Made by a program: the position numbers and the translations under genes
NCBI GenBank assembly: GCA_944389215.1
Contig: CALXLN010000101.1
Span: 1 to 43,659, forward strand
Origin: an uncultured Opitutales bacterium
Lineage (GTDB): Bacteria; Verrucomicrobiota; Verrucomicrobiia; Opitutales; Intestinicryptomonadaceae
DNA: 43,659 nt
Direction of reading: 5' to 3'
In this document: positions 1-7,820 of the stretch, piece by piece
How the letters are laid out: each line of letters starts with the position of its first letter
How positions within the stretch are numbered: position 1 is the first letter of the stretch
Notes under the pieces: model-generated
Databases searched by the model: none
What the model was told of the DNA's origin: nothing
What the model saw: the letters and a program-made list of their open reading frames with translations, nothing else

Positions 1-394
1 CTGTATGCGAGACTCCGCAGCCGACTGTCATTCCGGGGTGTATCAGCCCCAGTTCGGGCATTACTGTATGTATGACACCTTGCGCTCCCGTGCTTACGTC
101 AAAGAAAGTAATTCCGTTTTCTTTGCAATTTTTGCGTATTTCGGTAAGCATTTCATAAGCCGTTGCGCTTTTGTAAGGTTCCGAACGGTCGTCGGTTGGT
201 ATTATATGGTCGACGGTAGCGTATGTGCGCGAGGGATATTTGACTCCGAGCTTTAACGCGCGGAGCATCCCAAAAGCTTGCGGGCTTGTTACCTCGTGCA
301 GAAGATGCGTTCCCACCAGCAGTTGAGTCGAGCCGTCGGGCAATTCTCTGACGGCGTGTTTGCGCCATACCTTTTCGAATAATGTCTGTCCCAT
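1..394 (-). CDS. leuC: 3-isopropylmalate dehydratase large subunit, N-terminal part (runs off left edge)
   Basis: About 131 N-terminal residues of LeuC, the aconitase-family subunit that isomerises 2- to 3-isopropylmalate in leucine biosynthesis. The start reads MGQTLFEKVW. Family hallmarks follow in order: HLLHEVTSPQAFGMLRAL, TVDHIIPT (around residues 55-65), an IRKNCKENGITFFDV stretch, GAQGVIHTVMPELG, and the PGMTVGCGVSHT segment at the window edge. The [4Fe-4S]-binding cysteines of this family lie further downstream and are outside the window. The ATG at 394 fits the family start; only a weak GGGA-like ribosome site precedes it. The small subunit leuD is not visible and may lie to the left. 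What is seen is clear family-level similarity; completeness cannot be judged. Confidence 0.93.
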   Translation of the reverse strand, partial: MGQTLFEKVWRKHAVRELPDGSTQLLVGTHLLHEVTSPQAFGMLRALKLGVKYPSRTYATVDHIIPTDDRSEPYKSATAYEMLTEIRKNCKENGITFFDVSTGAQGVIHTVMPELGLIHPGMTVGCGVSHT

Positions 395-510
395 TTTGTT
401 TGGTTTCCCGTATAAATTTGCGCTGGCGCGAAAGAGCGGCCTTATGCGCTTCCGCGCGGAATTTTTTTGCGGTTGCGGTCGCGCATAGCGCGGGCAACAG
501 CTTCTTGTTG

Positions 511-558
511 AAAAAAATCAAGCAGGCAGCGCCAAGGATTTTCCGGAGCGCTGCCTGC
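511..558 (-). terminator. Rho-independent terminator after yebC
   Basis: A perfect 11-bp stem (522-532 with 548-558) with a 15-nt loop. On the minus strand it is followed by a T-rich tract (TTGATTTTTTT). It sits just past the yebC stop, so it probably ends the yebC transcript before leuC. Confidence 0.85.
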
Positions 559-573
559 GAAAGTTGCGTTGAA

Positions 574-1314
574 TTAGTCTAGAAGCGAATCGTCCAAATC
601 TTCGTTTGAGTAAACGTTTTGGACGTCTTCCAAGTCTTCGAGAGCGTCGGTGAGCTTTATGAGCTTTTTTGCCACTTCGGGGTCGGTAATTGCCGTTGTG
701 GAATTTGGAATCCAAGCCAGATTCGCATCGTCCGCCTCTATTTTTGCGCCTTCGAGCGCTATTTCAACAGCTGTAAACGCCGAAACAGGGCAGAGTATTT
801 CAAAATGGTCGCCGTTGTTTTTTATGTCTTCGGCTCCCGCGTCGAGGACAATTTCCATAAGAGCGTCTTCGGTTGTCTTGTCGGCGCTAATTATAAACTG
901 TCCTTGCTTGGTGAAAGAAAATTGCAAAGCTCCCGGAGTCGCCAAATTTCCGCCGTTTTTTGTGAAAGTCGAACGCACGTCGCTTGCGGCGCGGTTCTTG
1001 TTGTCGGTGGTTACTTCAACGATTATGCCGATACCGCCCGGGCCGTAGCCTTCGTACAAGAGCTGCTCGTAAACCACCCCCGGGAGTTCTCCCGTGCCTT
1101 TTTTTATGGCTCTGTCGACGTTGTCCGCCGGCATATTTGCCTGCTTGGCTTTTTGGATTAGCATGCGCAAGCGCGCATTTGTGGTGGGGTCGCCGCCTCC
1201 GTCTTTTGCCGCGAGGGTCAAATCTTTGCTTATTGAGCTAAAGATTTTACCGCGCTTTGCGTCGACAGCGGCCTTGTGTCTCTTGGTTGTTGCCCATTTA
1301 CTGTGACCGGACAT
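574..1314 (-). CDS. yebC: YebC/PmpR family protein (TACO1-like translation or regulatory factor)
   Basis: A 246-residue member of the YebC/TACO1 family, matching the usual length of about 240-250. It begins with the signature MSGHSKWATTKRHKAAVDAKRGK. The middle carries the NMPADNVDRAIKKGTGE and YEGYGPGGIGIIVEVTTDNKNR blocks, and the C-terminus is acidic. The family acts in the cytosol; members are reported as transcription regulators (PmpR), and TACO1-type proteins help ribosomes through difficult nascent chains. Which role applies here cannot be read from the sequence. A TTGACA promoter sits upstream and a good terminator downstream, so it is probably monocistronic even though it follows yidC on the same strand. 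Confidence 0.95.
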   Translation of the reverse strand: MSGHSKWATTKRHKAAVDAKRGKIFSSISKDLTLAAKDGGGDPTTNARLRMLIQKAKQANMPADNVDRAIKKGTGELPGVVYEQLLYEGYGPGGIGIIVEVTTDNKNRAASDVRSTFTKNGGNLATPGALQFSFTKQGQFIISADKTTEDALMEIVLDAGAEDIKNNGDHFEILCPVSAFTAVEIALEGAKIEADDANLAWIPNSTTAITDPEVAKKLIKLTDALEDLEDVQNVYSNEDLDDSLLD

Positions 1315-1347
1315 TTTTTTTACTCCTATTTGTTTTATTGAATTTTT

Positions 1348-1378
1348 ATAGTATCACATTTCTGTTGGAAAATGTCAA
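1348..1378 (-). promoter_or_regulatory. Probable sigma-70-type promoter of yebC
   Basis: On the minus strand there is a perfect -35 TTGACA (1373-1378), a 19-nt spacer and an extended -10 of the form TGaTACTAT (TACTAT at 1348-1353). It lies about 35 nt upstream of the yebC start. The long spacer is partly offset by the TG extension. Confidence 0.6.
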
Positions 1379-1406
1379 TTGCTCCAGCGAGCTTTTCAAG
1401 CTTTTT

Positions 1407-3380
1407 TTATCGTTTGGGAGGTGTGGAACGCCCGCCCGGATTCTTTTTGCGCTTTTCGTACATAGTCCCATTGAGGCGGTTTTCCTTCATTTTTTTCTTG
1501 GCTTTTGCTGCGTCTTCGCGCGCTATTCTAAGCTTTTCCTTGAAAGGCAGCTTATGGTAGTCTTCGCCGCGGCTTTGCTGCACGGCGGCTGCTTGTTCCA
1601 TCGCCTCTTGAAGCCTTTGCATAAACCCCGGTTTGTCGCGCTTTTTTAGAACTACTTTGTCGGCGCCCTTCCTTATTATTATTGCCTGTATTATTCCAAG
1701 CAGGCTCTGCACCAGCCAGTAGAGCACTAGGCCCGACGGAAATGTGTAGAAAAATAGCAGCATGATAACCGGCATCAGCGAGAACATAATCTTTTGGGAT
1801 TTGTCCGTCGTCGGAGTCGGCGTCAAATGCATTTGCAGGAACGTTACTCCCGCGTTTACCAGAGGAAGAATGTGGAGCGGAAATCCGAAAATGGTCGGGC
1901 ACCATTCAAGCGTATCGGGCAGGGACAAGTCGGATATCCATAGGAAGTGCGCAAATCTGATTTCGCACGAAGTCTGCAGCATATAGTACAGCCCTATAAA
2001 AATCGGAATTTGAATTAAAACCGGGAGGCAGCCCGCCAGCGGATTTATTCCGTATTCGGAATAGAGCTTCATAGTTTCCTGCTGGACGCGCTTTGGGTCG
2101 TTTTTATATTTTTCGCGGATTTCTTTTAGCGGCGCCTGAAACTTTGACATTCTTTGCGCCGACTTAATCTGAATAGACGTCAACGGCCACATAAGCAGGC
2201 GCACGATAAGCGTTAGGATTATGATTGACCAGCCCCAGCCCCAATCAGGCGACACTATTGAAACCCACGAGTGTATCCAATTCATCAGGCGCGAGAGCGG
2301 GCGGCTGACAAATCCAAACCAGCCGTAGTTCATCACTTCTTCTTGGTGCTTTCCGAGGCTAAAAAGCCTGTCGAGCTCTTTGGGCCCGACATAATATGAG
2401 CCGTCTAATTCCCACGACTGTTGCGGTTTTAGGGTTTCGATACCAAATCCCATAAAGCCGGTAATGGCGTTGCGCATGTACTTGTTGTCTATATTTCCGT
2501 CGAGCCTAATGGGAATGGCGACTCCGCCGTTTGACGATATTTTAGCGGGCGTGAAAACCGCCGCAAAAAATTGGTTTTTTACCGCGCCCCATGAGATTGG
2601 GTATTCGTTTATTTTTTCATACGGCTTTGCCCTGGATGAGCCGATTCCAAGAAAACCGGAGCTGTCGATAAACGACGACGAGCGGCTAAAGTGCGACGAG
2701 TCTCCGTCGAACAGCATAAAAGCAAGGTTGGAGCCATATACGTCGCTTGCGGTCGGCGGAACAGCGCCAAGGCACAAGTAGACTTCTCTCAAGTCCAGCG
2801 GAGAATTTGAGATGTTTTTTATTTCGGTTTTAGTTTGTACGGTATATGCTTTTGCGTCTTTAGAGTTTCCTTGCGGAATAGAGAACGTCCGGACGATTTC
2901 AAATTTGCCGTTTTCAATGTATTTGTACGTTGCGGAATTGTCGGTTTTGGCGACAAGCGCGAAATTCTTGATGTAAGGCTGGGGGAGATCCGAAGTAGGG
3001 TCGAAAAACGCCAATCCAAGGGCGGGGATAGCGTCTTTGACCGCATTGAATTGGAAAGGCTTGTCGGAGTCTTGCGATTGCTCGTAGCCGAGAAGCTCGA
3101 CATTTGAAATCGCGCCGCCTTTGTTTGTGAGGTGAAGCGCAATTGCGTCGTTGCGCAGCGTTAGAAATTCCTCTTTAATATTTTCTTCGGGGGCGTACGG
3201 AGATGTAAGCGTTGCTGTTTTTGGCGATTCTCCCTGGCGGGGCGCCGCCGCCGCTTCTTGCGCGGCTGCGATTTCCGCGGCGTGCCTTGCGGCCGCGGAC
3301 TCCTTGCTTGTGGAGTCGTACATAAAGTAGAACGCCGCTATGAGCAGTAATACGCCTATGATAGTGTTCTTTTTGTCCAT
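1407..3380 (-). CDS. yidC: Membrane protein insertase YidC
   Basis: YidC inserts proteins into the inner membrane, with SecYEG or alone. The start at 3380 (MDKKNTIIGVLLL) is preferred over an upstream in-frame codon because it is the family start and puts the first membrane helix at residues about 7-25. Then come a large periplasmic beta domain (about 60-345), and the conserved insertase core with the groove arginine R394 in RLLMWPLTSIQ. The helices around YGINPLAGCLPVLIQIPIFIGLYYML and the C-terminal segment FPSGLVLYWLVQSLLG follow. At 657 residues it is longer than E. coli YidC (548). The extra part is a charged, Lys/Arg-rich C-terminal tail of about 85 residues that may contact ribosomes, which is an inference. 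It follows yidD after 148 bp. Confidence 0.96.
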   Translation of the reverse strand: MDKKNTIIGVLLLIAAFYFMYDSTSKESAAARHAAEIAAAQEAAAAPRQGESPKTATLTSPYAPEENIKEEFLTLRNDAIALHLTNKGGAISNVELLGYEQSQDSDKPFQFNAVKDAIPALGLAFFDPTSDLPQPYIKNFALVAKTDNSATYKYIENGKFEIVRTFSIPQGNSKDAKAYTVQTKTEIKNISNSPLDLREVYLCLGAVPPTASDVYGSNLAFMLFDGDSSHFSRSSSFIDSSGFLGIGSSRAKPYEKINEYPISWGAVKNQFFAAVFTPAKISSNGGVAIPIRLDGNIDNKYMRNAITGFMGFGIETLKPQQSWELDGSYYVGPKELDRLFSLGKHQEEVMNYGWFGFVSRPLSRLMNWIHSWVSIVSPDWGWGWSIIILTLIVRLLMWPLTSIQIKSAQRMSKFQAPLKEIREKYKNDPKRVQQETMKLYSEYGINPLAGCLPVLIQIPIFIGLYYMLQTSCEIRFAHFLWISDLSLPDTLEWCPTIFGFPLHILPLVNAGVTFLQMHLTPTPTTDKSQKIMFSLMPVIMLLFFYTFPSGLVLYWLVQSLLGIIQAIIIRKGADKVVLKKRDKPGFMQRLQEAMEQAAAVQQSRGEDYHKLPFKEKLRIAREDAAKAKKKMKENRLNGTMYEKRKKNPGGRSTPPKR

Positions 3381-3528
3381 ATTTCTCTGTGAAATTCTAA
3401 AAAGAGCGGGTTGCATTGCGTCAATTTACAAGCCGGCAACCTTTCTTTTTTTATAAGATTTTCGGCGTAAATCGCAAATGCGCACACGCATCCATTGTAA
3501 AAATGAAAGCCAAAATAATATTTAAACT

Positions 3529-3837
3529 CTAGAGTTCGTCAACTTTGTTTTGCGAAAATAGGCGTTTCCAGCTAAAATTTTTCGGCACATAGTCCAATCC
3601 GCCTTTGCAAAATGGCTGGCAGCGCAAGATTCTGCAGAGAGCCAGTATGCTCCCCTTAAAAGCTCCGTGGGCGCAAAGGGCTTGTTTTGCATATTCGGAG
3701 CAGGTTGGGTAAAATCTGCATCCGCTGTTTGGAAAAATATGGATTACTGGCGATATTGCAATTTGATAAAACCGCACCGCATACCAGAATATTTTTGCGA
3801 TTATTCCTCGCGGACGCTTTTGGGGGTCTGTTGCCAT
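3529..3837 (-). CDS. yidD: Membrane protein insertion efficiency factor YidD
   Basis: A 102-residue YidD. It has an amphipathic N-terminal helix ([14 protein letters not shown]) and the family signature [16 protein letters not shown], with conserved cysteines, followed by CRILRCQPF. The protein sits at the inner face of the cytoplasmic membrane and helps YidC-dependent insertion. The ATG at 3837 lies one base after the rnpA stop, so translation is probably coupled to rnpA. The C-terminal tail after the GGLDYVP motif is short and basic. Confidence 0.94.
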   Translation of the reverse strand: MATDPQKRPRGIIAKIFWYAVRFYQIAISPVIHIFPNSGCRFYPTCSEYAKQALCAHGAFKGSILALCRILRCQPFCKGGLDYVPKNFSWKRLFSQNKVDEL

Positions 3838-3838
3838 C

Positions 3839-4177
3839 CTATTTTACGAGCCTTTCGGCTGCCGCAGCAAACCGCTTTCGCAAAGCGGCGTATTCAAATT
3901 TAAAAACGGCTTTTCTCACAAATATTAATATATCGCACGGCACCGCAAAGTTCGGCGCGCACTCCCTGAAAATTGCCCTTATGCGGCGCCTTGCCGTGTT
4001 GCGCTCAACTGCGTTGCCCACGCGCTTGCTCGCCACAACCGCTATGCGCGAGTAGCTCTTTTCGGGCGTCGGGAGCACATAAAAAACGAAGGCGGAGCAG
4101 TCCGCCTTCATAGAATTGTTTTTAATGCGCTCAAAATCCCGCGCCAAGTGCACTCTGTTTAACCTTGAAAAGCGCAT
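3839..4177 (-). CDS. rnpA: Ribonuclease P protein component
   Basis: The protein subunit of RNase P, which with the RNA subunit trims 5' leaders from pre-tRNA. The start at 4177 ([21 protein letters not shown]) matches the family and gives 112 residues. The RNR-type signature is [22 protein letters not shown], followed by ILIFVRKA. There is no clear Shine-Dalgarno before 4177, and the frame stays open upstream through rpmH to a TTG at 4291 (an ATG also at 4285). An N-terminally extended form translated from inside rpmH is therefore possible. It lies 20 bp after rpmH and 1 bp before yidD, the classical arrangement. Confidence 0.92.
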   Translation of the reverse strand: MRFSRLNRVHLARDFERIKNNSMKADCSAFVFYVLPTPEKSYSRIAVVASKRVGNAVERNTARRRIRAIFRECAPNFAVPCDILIFVRKAVFKFEYAALRKRFAAAAERLVK

Positions 4178-4197
4178 GGCGGTGGGATATGCGGAAT

Positions 4198-4335
4198 TTA
4201 TTTCGTTACCAGGCGCTTGCGCCCTTTTTGGCGGCGCGCCGCCAATACGGCTCTGCCGCCGCGTGTTTTCATTCTTGCGCGCCATCCGCAACGGCGGGCT
4301 CTCTTAAGTTTGGAAGGATTGTATGATGGGTTCAT
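4198..4335 (-). CDS. rpmH: 50S ribosomal protein L34
   Basis: A 45-residue L34 with the conserved pattern [20 protein letters not shown], then [15 protein letters not shown] and a GRKRL-containing basic tail. It is a structural protein of the large ribosomal subunit. Here it opens the rpmH-rnpA-yidD-yidC cluster, behind a TTGACA promoter. A second reading frame in phase with rnpA stays open across most of the gene. Confidence 0.95.
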   Translation of the reverse strand: MNPSYNPSKLKRARRCGWRARMKTRGGRAVLAARRQKGRKRLVTK

Positions 4336-4373
4336 TGCTTTTTCTTGTTAAATTAAAAAATCGTTAAGGCGTC

Positions 4374-4402
4374 GATACAATCTATTCGGGTATGTTTGTC
4401 AA
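4374..4402 (-). promoter_or_regulatory. Probable promoter of the rpmH-rnpA-yidD-yidC cluster
   Basis: A perfect TTGACA -35 (4397-4402), a 17-nt spacer and a weaker -10, TGTATC (4374-4379), about 38 nt before the rpmH start and downstream of the neighbour's terminator. The -10 matches consensus poorly, so the call rests mainly on the -35 and position. Confidence 0.55.
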
Positions 4403-4529
4403 CATATTTCTGATATTTTATAGAACATTGTTTTTTTTAGGGGGCAGATTTTTGCGCATTTTTTGTTTTTCTTTTTTTGCTGGATAAATTGACTGCGGCG
4501 CCTCGTTGTGCAAATCTTATATTTTTTGC

Positions 4530-4564
4530 AAAAAACCGCCGCATTAAAAAAATTGCGGCGGTTT
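4530..4564 (-). terminator. Rho-independent terminator after the 623-residue protein gene
   Basis: An 11-bp perfect stem (4533-4543 with 4554-4564) with a 10-nt loop, followed on the minus strand by a T run. It separates the upstream gene from the rpmH promoter. Confidence 0.88.
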
Positions 4565-4588
4565 AATTGGGTTGATATATTTAAATAA

Positions 4589-6460
4589 TTATTTTTCCGG
4601 TTCTTTGGGAGTTTCCTCCTGCGCCGGTTTTTCGGCTTGTTCTTCGGGGGCGTGCGCGTCCTGCTTAACTTGCTCGGACGCCCCGCAATTTTCTGCAACA
4701 GCAACTTCATTGGAACCCTCGGCAATTTCTTCGCCATTGGAAAGGCCGCCGCAGGGCGCTTCGGCGCTGGATGAAGTATTGCTTTCGGCTTCAGGCGATT
4801 TCTTGCCGCTGGATTCTCCGGCGTCTGAAGGAGCATCGGCTTCAATGTTGGGAGTCTCGCCGACCGCCGCGCCGGAATTTTCTGTCTCGCCGGAAACTTC
4901 GGCATTGGTGGAAACTTCTGGGGATTTTTCCTTCACCAAAGGTTCGTCGGCCGCGCCCAAATTATCAGATTCGGCTGGTTGGGATTTATCTTTGGGGCGG
5001 GGCAGGTAGGGATTTGCCTGCAAGGTGGAGTCGGCGTATTCGACGACATACCCCTCGGAAATAAGCCAGAGCAATTCACTGAGCGTCGAGTTGAGAGCCG
5101 TCTTTGTCGCTTCATCGAGTTCGTCGGTTTTTCCCGGCGCAGGAACGGCTTCCTGGGCGCCTCCGTCTTTGTTCTCCTCCGCCAAAGTCTTGGGCTTTGG
5201 CGCGGTTGGAGCTTTCAGCCCCATAAATTTATACGGCAATTCAGCTGCGGTGATTCCCGGATTTGCAGATATGAAATCGAAAAGCTTTTGGGGAAGTTCG
5301 GAGAGCTTGTCGCCTTCAAAAAGGAATTTTCTGCGCACCGACGACACAAACGCGAAACCGTTGCTGCCGCGCTTGTAAACCACAAACCCGCTGCGGCGCA
5401 GGCGTCCGCGCAAGTTGTTTGCGGTTACAATGGGGAACCTCCTCTGCTTGCGCATGTTTTCCTCTATGTTCTTGCGGATTCTGCCATATGGCAGTTTTGA
5501 TAGATTGGCTCCGCGCATGCGGACTTGCTCGTACGTTTTTACCAATTCTCCCCCGAATTTAGAGGATATGTAATTTGCTGCGGCTTCGCGAGTGTCGAAA
5601 GTGTCGTTTTCTCCTTCAGCGGGGCTCTTAAGCTTGTAGACATTGCGCTTTTTCATCTGCTCCAGCCAAGCGTTGATTTGCTCCTCGTCGCGGACTGATT
5701 CTATTGAAGACAAAAAATCGTCGAATGTCTTATTTGCGCAGTGCGTGCTGTGGTATTCGCGCAGGTATTCATTGTACCTATGCCAATTGGGCGCGCCGAG
5801 AAGATCGCCCGTCAACGAACATTTGTTAACTACTTGGAAGTTTCCTTTGGGCGGTTCGGCGTCTATCTGTTCTATTGTAAAAAGTTCGTTTAAGTAATAT
5901 TCTATTGCGGCGTTTTTTGCGTGCTGCTCGTCTTCAAACGGAAGGTTGAGAGGCTGGGCGCAGAAAATCGGCTTAATTTTACCTTCGGAGTCAGGCAGAT
6001 TTTTTGCCAAAACTATAAATCGCTCCGGTTTTTCCAATACTAATTGGGCGATGTCGAAAAGCTGATATGTGCGCTTTGACGCCTTCATTAAATCGGCAAG
6101 TTTATTGAAAGGAGCGTCGTCGGGATAGAAAAGAACCTCCATTGTAGGCACAAATGCAGGTTTTTTTTGCTTGTCGAATTTTCTGGAAAATTTTCTGGAG
6201 AATTTCTGCGGACCGTCCTTGTCTCCCCCTTTCTTGTCTTGGAATTTTTGGCGCGGTTTGCCGAATTTACGCTCTCCTCCTTCGCGCGTCTGCGAATGTC
6301 TTTTTAAATCCTGCTTTTCTCCGCTTTCGCTCTTGAAGTTTCTATTTTCGCCAAAGGAGCCCGACGGGCTGGAGCTTGGAGTCCATGCCGTCGAGAATTG
6401 GAGGTTTGTCAGTTCGCTGAGATCGACCGCCTTCTTTTCGTCTGTATTATTGTCGGACAT
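4589..6460 (-). CDS. Uncharacterised 623-residue protein: basic N-terminus, central conserved-looking core, acidic C-terminus
   Basis: I do not recognise the family. Residues 1-40 are polar. Residues about 40-100 are very rich in Lys, Arg, Gly, Phe and Gln, with repeats such as FSRKFSRKF, as in RNA-binding low-complexity tails. Residues about 100-430 form a folded-looking core containing VLFYPDDAPFNKLADLMKAS, a CSLTGDLLGAPNWHRYNEYL segment and KLPYGRIRKNIEENMRKQRR. Residues about 430-490 look helical. The last 130 residues are acidic and rich in Glu, Ala, Ser and Pro. There is no signal peptide or membrane segment, so it is probably cytosolic. An AAGGA site lies 8 nt before the ATG. It takes the place, upstream of rpmH, where many genomes carry dnaA. 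A nucleic-acid or ribosome link is only a guess from composition and position. Confidence 0.85.
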   Translation of the reverse strand: MSDNNTDEKKAVDLSELTNLQFSTAWTPSSSPSGSFGENRNFKSESGEKQDLKRHSQTREGGERKFGKPRQKFQDKKGGDKDGPQKFSRKFSRKFDKQKKPAFVPTMEVLFYPDDAPFNKLADLMKASKRTYQLFDIAQLVLEKPERFIVLAKNLPDSEGKIKPIFCAQPLNLPFEDEQHAKNAAIEYYLNELFTIEQIDAEPPKGNFQVVNKCSLTGDLLGAPNWHRYNEYLREYHSTHCANKTFDDFLSSIESVRDEEQINAWLEQMKKRNVYKLKSPAEGENDTFDTREAAANYISSKFGGELVKTYEQVRMRGANLSKLPYGRIRKNIEENMRKQRRFPIVTANNLRGRLRRSGFVVYKRGSNGFAFVSSVRRKFLFEGDKLSELPQKLFDFISANPGITAAELPYKFMGLKAPTAPKPKTLAEENKDGGAQEAVPAPGKTDELDEATKTALNSTLSELLWLISEGYVVEYADSTLQANPYLPRPKDKSQPAESDNLGAADEPLVKEKSPEVSTNAEVSGETENSGAAVGETPNIEADAPSDAGESSGKKSPEAESNTSSSAEAPCGGLSNGEEIAEGSNEVAVAENCGASEQVKQDAHAPEEQAEKPAQEETPKEPEK

Positions 6461-6936
6461 TCTAGTATCCTTGTTTTCTTTTTTAAAACAGCGGACTTTA
6501 AAGGATTTTTTTCCTGAAAATTCCTAAAGTTCGCAGGTGTATTTTTATTGTTGGAAACATAATCCAACCATATTTGGATTTTAAGGCAAACCAAAAATGG
6601 TTTTTTAGGAGCAAAAAAAACGATAGTTTCATTCTTGCGCGCGAATTGAAAATCTTTTTTTTGAAATGGGCGCATTTTAGAAGGGTTTGCTGCTGTTTGA
6701 ATTTTATATTTGTGTTGGGGCGTTTTTTTCCGAGTATAATAACTGCATTATGCGGACAATGTAGAAAATTGAAAATTTGCAGGTTTTTTCTTAAATTTTA
6801 TTTGCTATAAAAACTGCTTTTTTAATTGACTAGTCAGTGTTAAAAACTTTAAAAAAAGCTTGTATTTAAGATAACAACCATTTAACCTACTCAACATAAA
6901 ACAATCAAAAGCTTTTAAAACAATCAAGGAATCCAC
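6461..6936. other. AT-rich divergent intergenic region (476 bp)
   Basis: No convincing gene. It separates the minus-strand 623-residue protein from the plus-strand secreted protein, so it should hold promoters for both. On the plus strand a perfect TATAAT lies at 6735-6740 without a good -35, and a TTGACT lies near 6826. Many poly-A and poly-T tracts are present. The short ORFs here are Phe/Lys-rich products of composition. Confidence 0.6.
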
Positions 6937-7626
6937 ATGAAATTATTGAAATATATCGCTGTACTGGCTGTTCTTTCCCTCTCGGGGCTCGCTTACGCTC
7001 AGACCGCGTCCGAATTAGGTGAAGACGGGCTGGCCGTAACAACCTCGTTGGAAAACGGCATAGTTAAGGTTGACATCAAGATGGATGTAACAAATCCGAC
7101 CGCTTCTTCGGAAGACGCAATCAATAAGGCGGTCGCCGAAGCTCTAAAAGCCTCTGGCACTAACACTAATTATGCCAAGGCGATTACAGCTTCTATTGCC
7201 GCTGTAAAGGCTGCGGTAAAAGATATCAATTATCCGGCAAAGGGCACGGTAACTTTGAATATTTCTCTAAAGAATACGGTTTATGAATCAAATCCGGCGA
7301 TAGAGGTTCACACGCTTCTTTCTGTCGGCGGCAAATCTTACGATGCTCAGACCCGTTCGGTATTTATGCCCAGTGGCAATGTCAATACTACCGGCAATGT
7401 AGTTGTTGACGGAGCTTCTGAATCGACGCCTGTCGTCGTTAACACGGATCCTGCCGGAAAGATAACCGGTTCCGCCGGCCCCAAGACTATTGACGACGTA
7501 ACTCCTGAACGCGCGGTTGTTGAAAACTTGGCGGTTTCTCCGGAAGACAATGAAGATTCTCCGGATTCCAACATCCAGGGAGTTGTTATTCCGGACAACA
7601 CTATTATTTCGACGGAAGTCCGTTAA
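6937..7626 (+). CDS. Small secreted or periplasmic protein of unknown function
   Basis: A 229-residue protein with a clear Sec signal peptide: a Lys-containing N-terminus, a hydrophobic core and a likely cut after SGLAYA (about residue 21). An AGGA site 6 nt before the ATG supports the start. The mature part is Ala, Val, Thr, Asn and Asp rich. It has a probable beta-strand region (NGIVKVDIKMDV; GTVTLNISLKNTVYE; AIEVHTLLSVGG) around a helical Ala/Lys-rich segment, and a low-complexity acidic C-terminus rich in Pro, Asp and Val. There are no cysteines, no lipobox and no recognised domain. It is followed by a strong terminator and preceded by a long AT-rich leader, so it is a single-gene unit. 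Confidence 0.8.
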   Translation: MKLLKYIAVLAVLSLSGLAYAQTASELGEDGLAVTTSLENGIVKVDIKMDVTNPTASSEDAINKAVAEALKASGTNTNYAKAITASIAAVKAAVKDINYPAKGTVTLNISLKNTVYESNPAIEVHTLLSVGGKSYDAQTRSVFMPSGNVNTTGNVVVDGASESTPVVVNTDPAGKITGSAGPKTIDDVTPERAVVENLAVSPEDNEDSPDSNIQGVVIPDNTIISTEVR

Positions 7627-7648
7627 TTACAGTTTATTTTTGATAGAA

Positions 7649-7676
7649 AGCCGCCCATAAAACGGGCGGCTTTTTT
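7649..7676 (+). terminator. Rho-independent terminator after the secreted protein
   Basis: An 8-bp GC-rich stem (7649-7656 with 7664-7671), a 7-nt loop and then six T residues, about 20 nt after the stop codon. Confidence 0.9.
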
Positions 7677-7820
7677 ATTAAAAATTAACGGTCCGGAGAA
7701 AGGCTTGATTATTTAAATTTTTTTTCTTTTTTATCGTCGCGCAATCGGTTAACATTTTACGGAGTCGAATATTTTTCTTGGTTGCTATGGATTTTTCAAT
7801 TTTTTAAATATGCATACAAA

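Noticed and set aside
6574..6810. 78-codon ORF in the AT-rich divergent spacer
   Set aside because: A Phe/Lys-rich product of base composition, no ribosome site, and it overlaps likely promoter elements.
7782..7820. Upstream TTG start for the MCP-like protein
   Set aside because: It adds 13 hydrophobic residues before a normal positively charged N-terminus and has no ribosome site; the ATG at 7821 is the better start.
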